Assembly (NCBI GenBank): GCA_030637775.1
Contig: DAOWFY010000173.1
Coordinates: forward strand, 1-5,180
DNA from: a bacterium
GTDB lineage: Bacteria > Ratteibacteria > UBA8468
Direction: 5' to 3'
Length of the DNA stretch: 5,180 nt
Below the pieces are notes generated by a model. The model saw only the letters and a program-made list of their open reading frames with translations, had not been told where the DNA came from and made no database searches. Shown here in pieces: positions 5,133 through 5,180 of the stretch (positions are counted from its first letter, which is position 1; the number at the start of each line of letters is the position of its first letter). A program made the position numbers and the translations under genes.

Positions 5133-5180
5133 AGGATAGAATATCGTTTACTGATATTTACCTTAAGTGGCTCACAAGAG

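Noticed and set aside
1-5180. CRISPR array, insertion sequence, phage or novel defence operon
   Set aside because: There are no regularly spaced direct repeats, transposase, integrase or nuclease-helicase genes. The only defence-related item is the common HicA toxin, and all operon genes belong to known families.

Overview
The window is bacterial chromosome with a moderately low GC content (roughly low 40s percent by eye). It holds a toxin-antitoxin remnant at the left edge, two tRNA genes, one tightly packed six-gene operon on the + strand, and a repeat-rich right end. No gene fixes the taxonomy. The codon usage, the absent encoded CCA tails and the small palindromic repeats would suit an uncultured lineage such as Omnitrophota or Aerophobota, but that is a guess. 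I see no phage, transposase, CRISPR array or clear new defence system.

Left edge (1-234): the last 19 codons of a probable HicB antitoxin end in an ATGA overlap with a complete 58-residue HicA mRNA interferase. Positions 235-389 are non-coding. They carry a good promoter (350-378) just before tRNA-Lys(UUU) at 390-462, and a weaker promoter-like pair at 274-302. Between tRNA-Lys and tRNA-Glu(UUC) (542-613) lies a compact nested palindrome (477-522) able to fold as a three-way junction. A 64-bp gap then leads to the operon; it has only weak TATACT boxes (650-655, 660-665) and no clear -35.

Operon (678-4941): the order is aldo/keto reductase, prepilin peptidase, family 2 glycosyltransferase, protein-L-isoaspartate O-methyltransferase (Pcm), a COG2426-type small membrane protein, and NAD(P)H-hydrate epimerase (NnrE). 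Four of the five junctions are 1-nt (TGATG) or 4-nt (ATGA) overlaps, which implies one transcript with coupled translation. The fifth is an 11-nt gap with its own AGGAG. Pcm (protein damage) and NnrE (nicotinamide cofactor damage) give the 3' half a repair or housekeeping flavour. The prepilin peptidase and glycosyltransferase are a surface or envelope pair with no pilin nearby.

Right end (4942-5180): no convincing gene. There is a GC-rich hairpin that may terminate the operon (4975-4994), a 72-bp branched palindromic repeat of the widespread 'GTCATTGCGAG...CTCGCAATGAC' kind (5061-5132), and about 50 bp of unremarkable AT-rich sequence. NnrE stops where bifunctional homologues continue into the NnrD dehydratase, and the repeats begin shortly after, so loss of that domain is worth testing.
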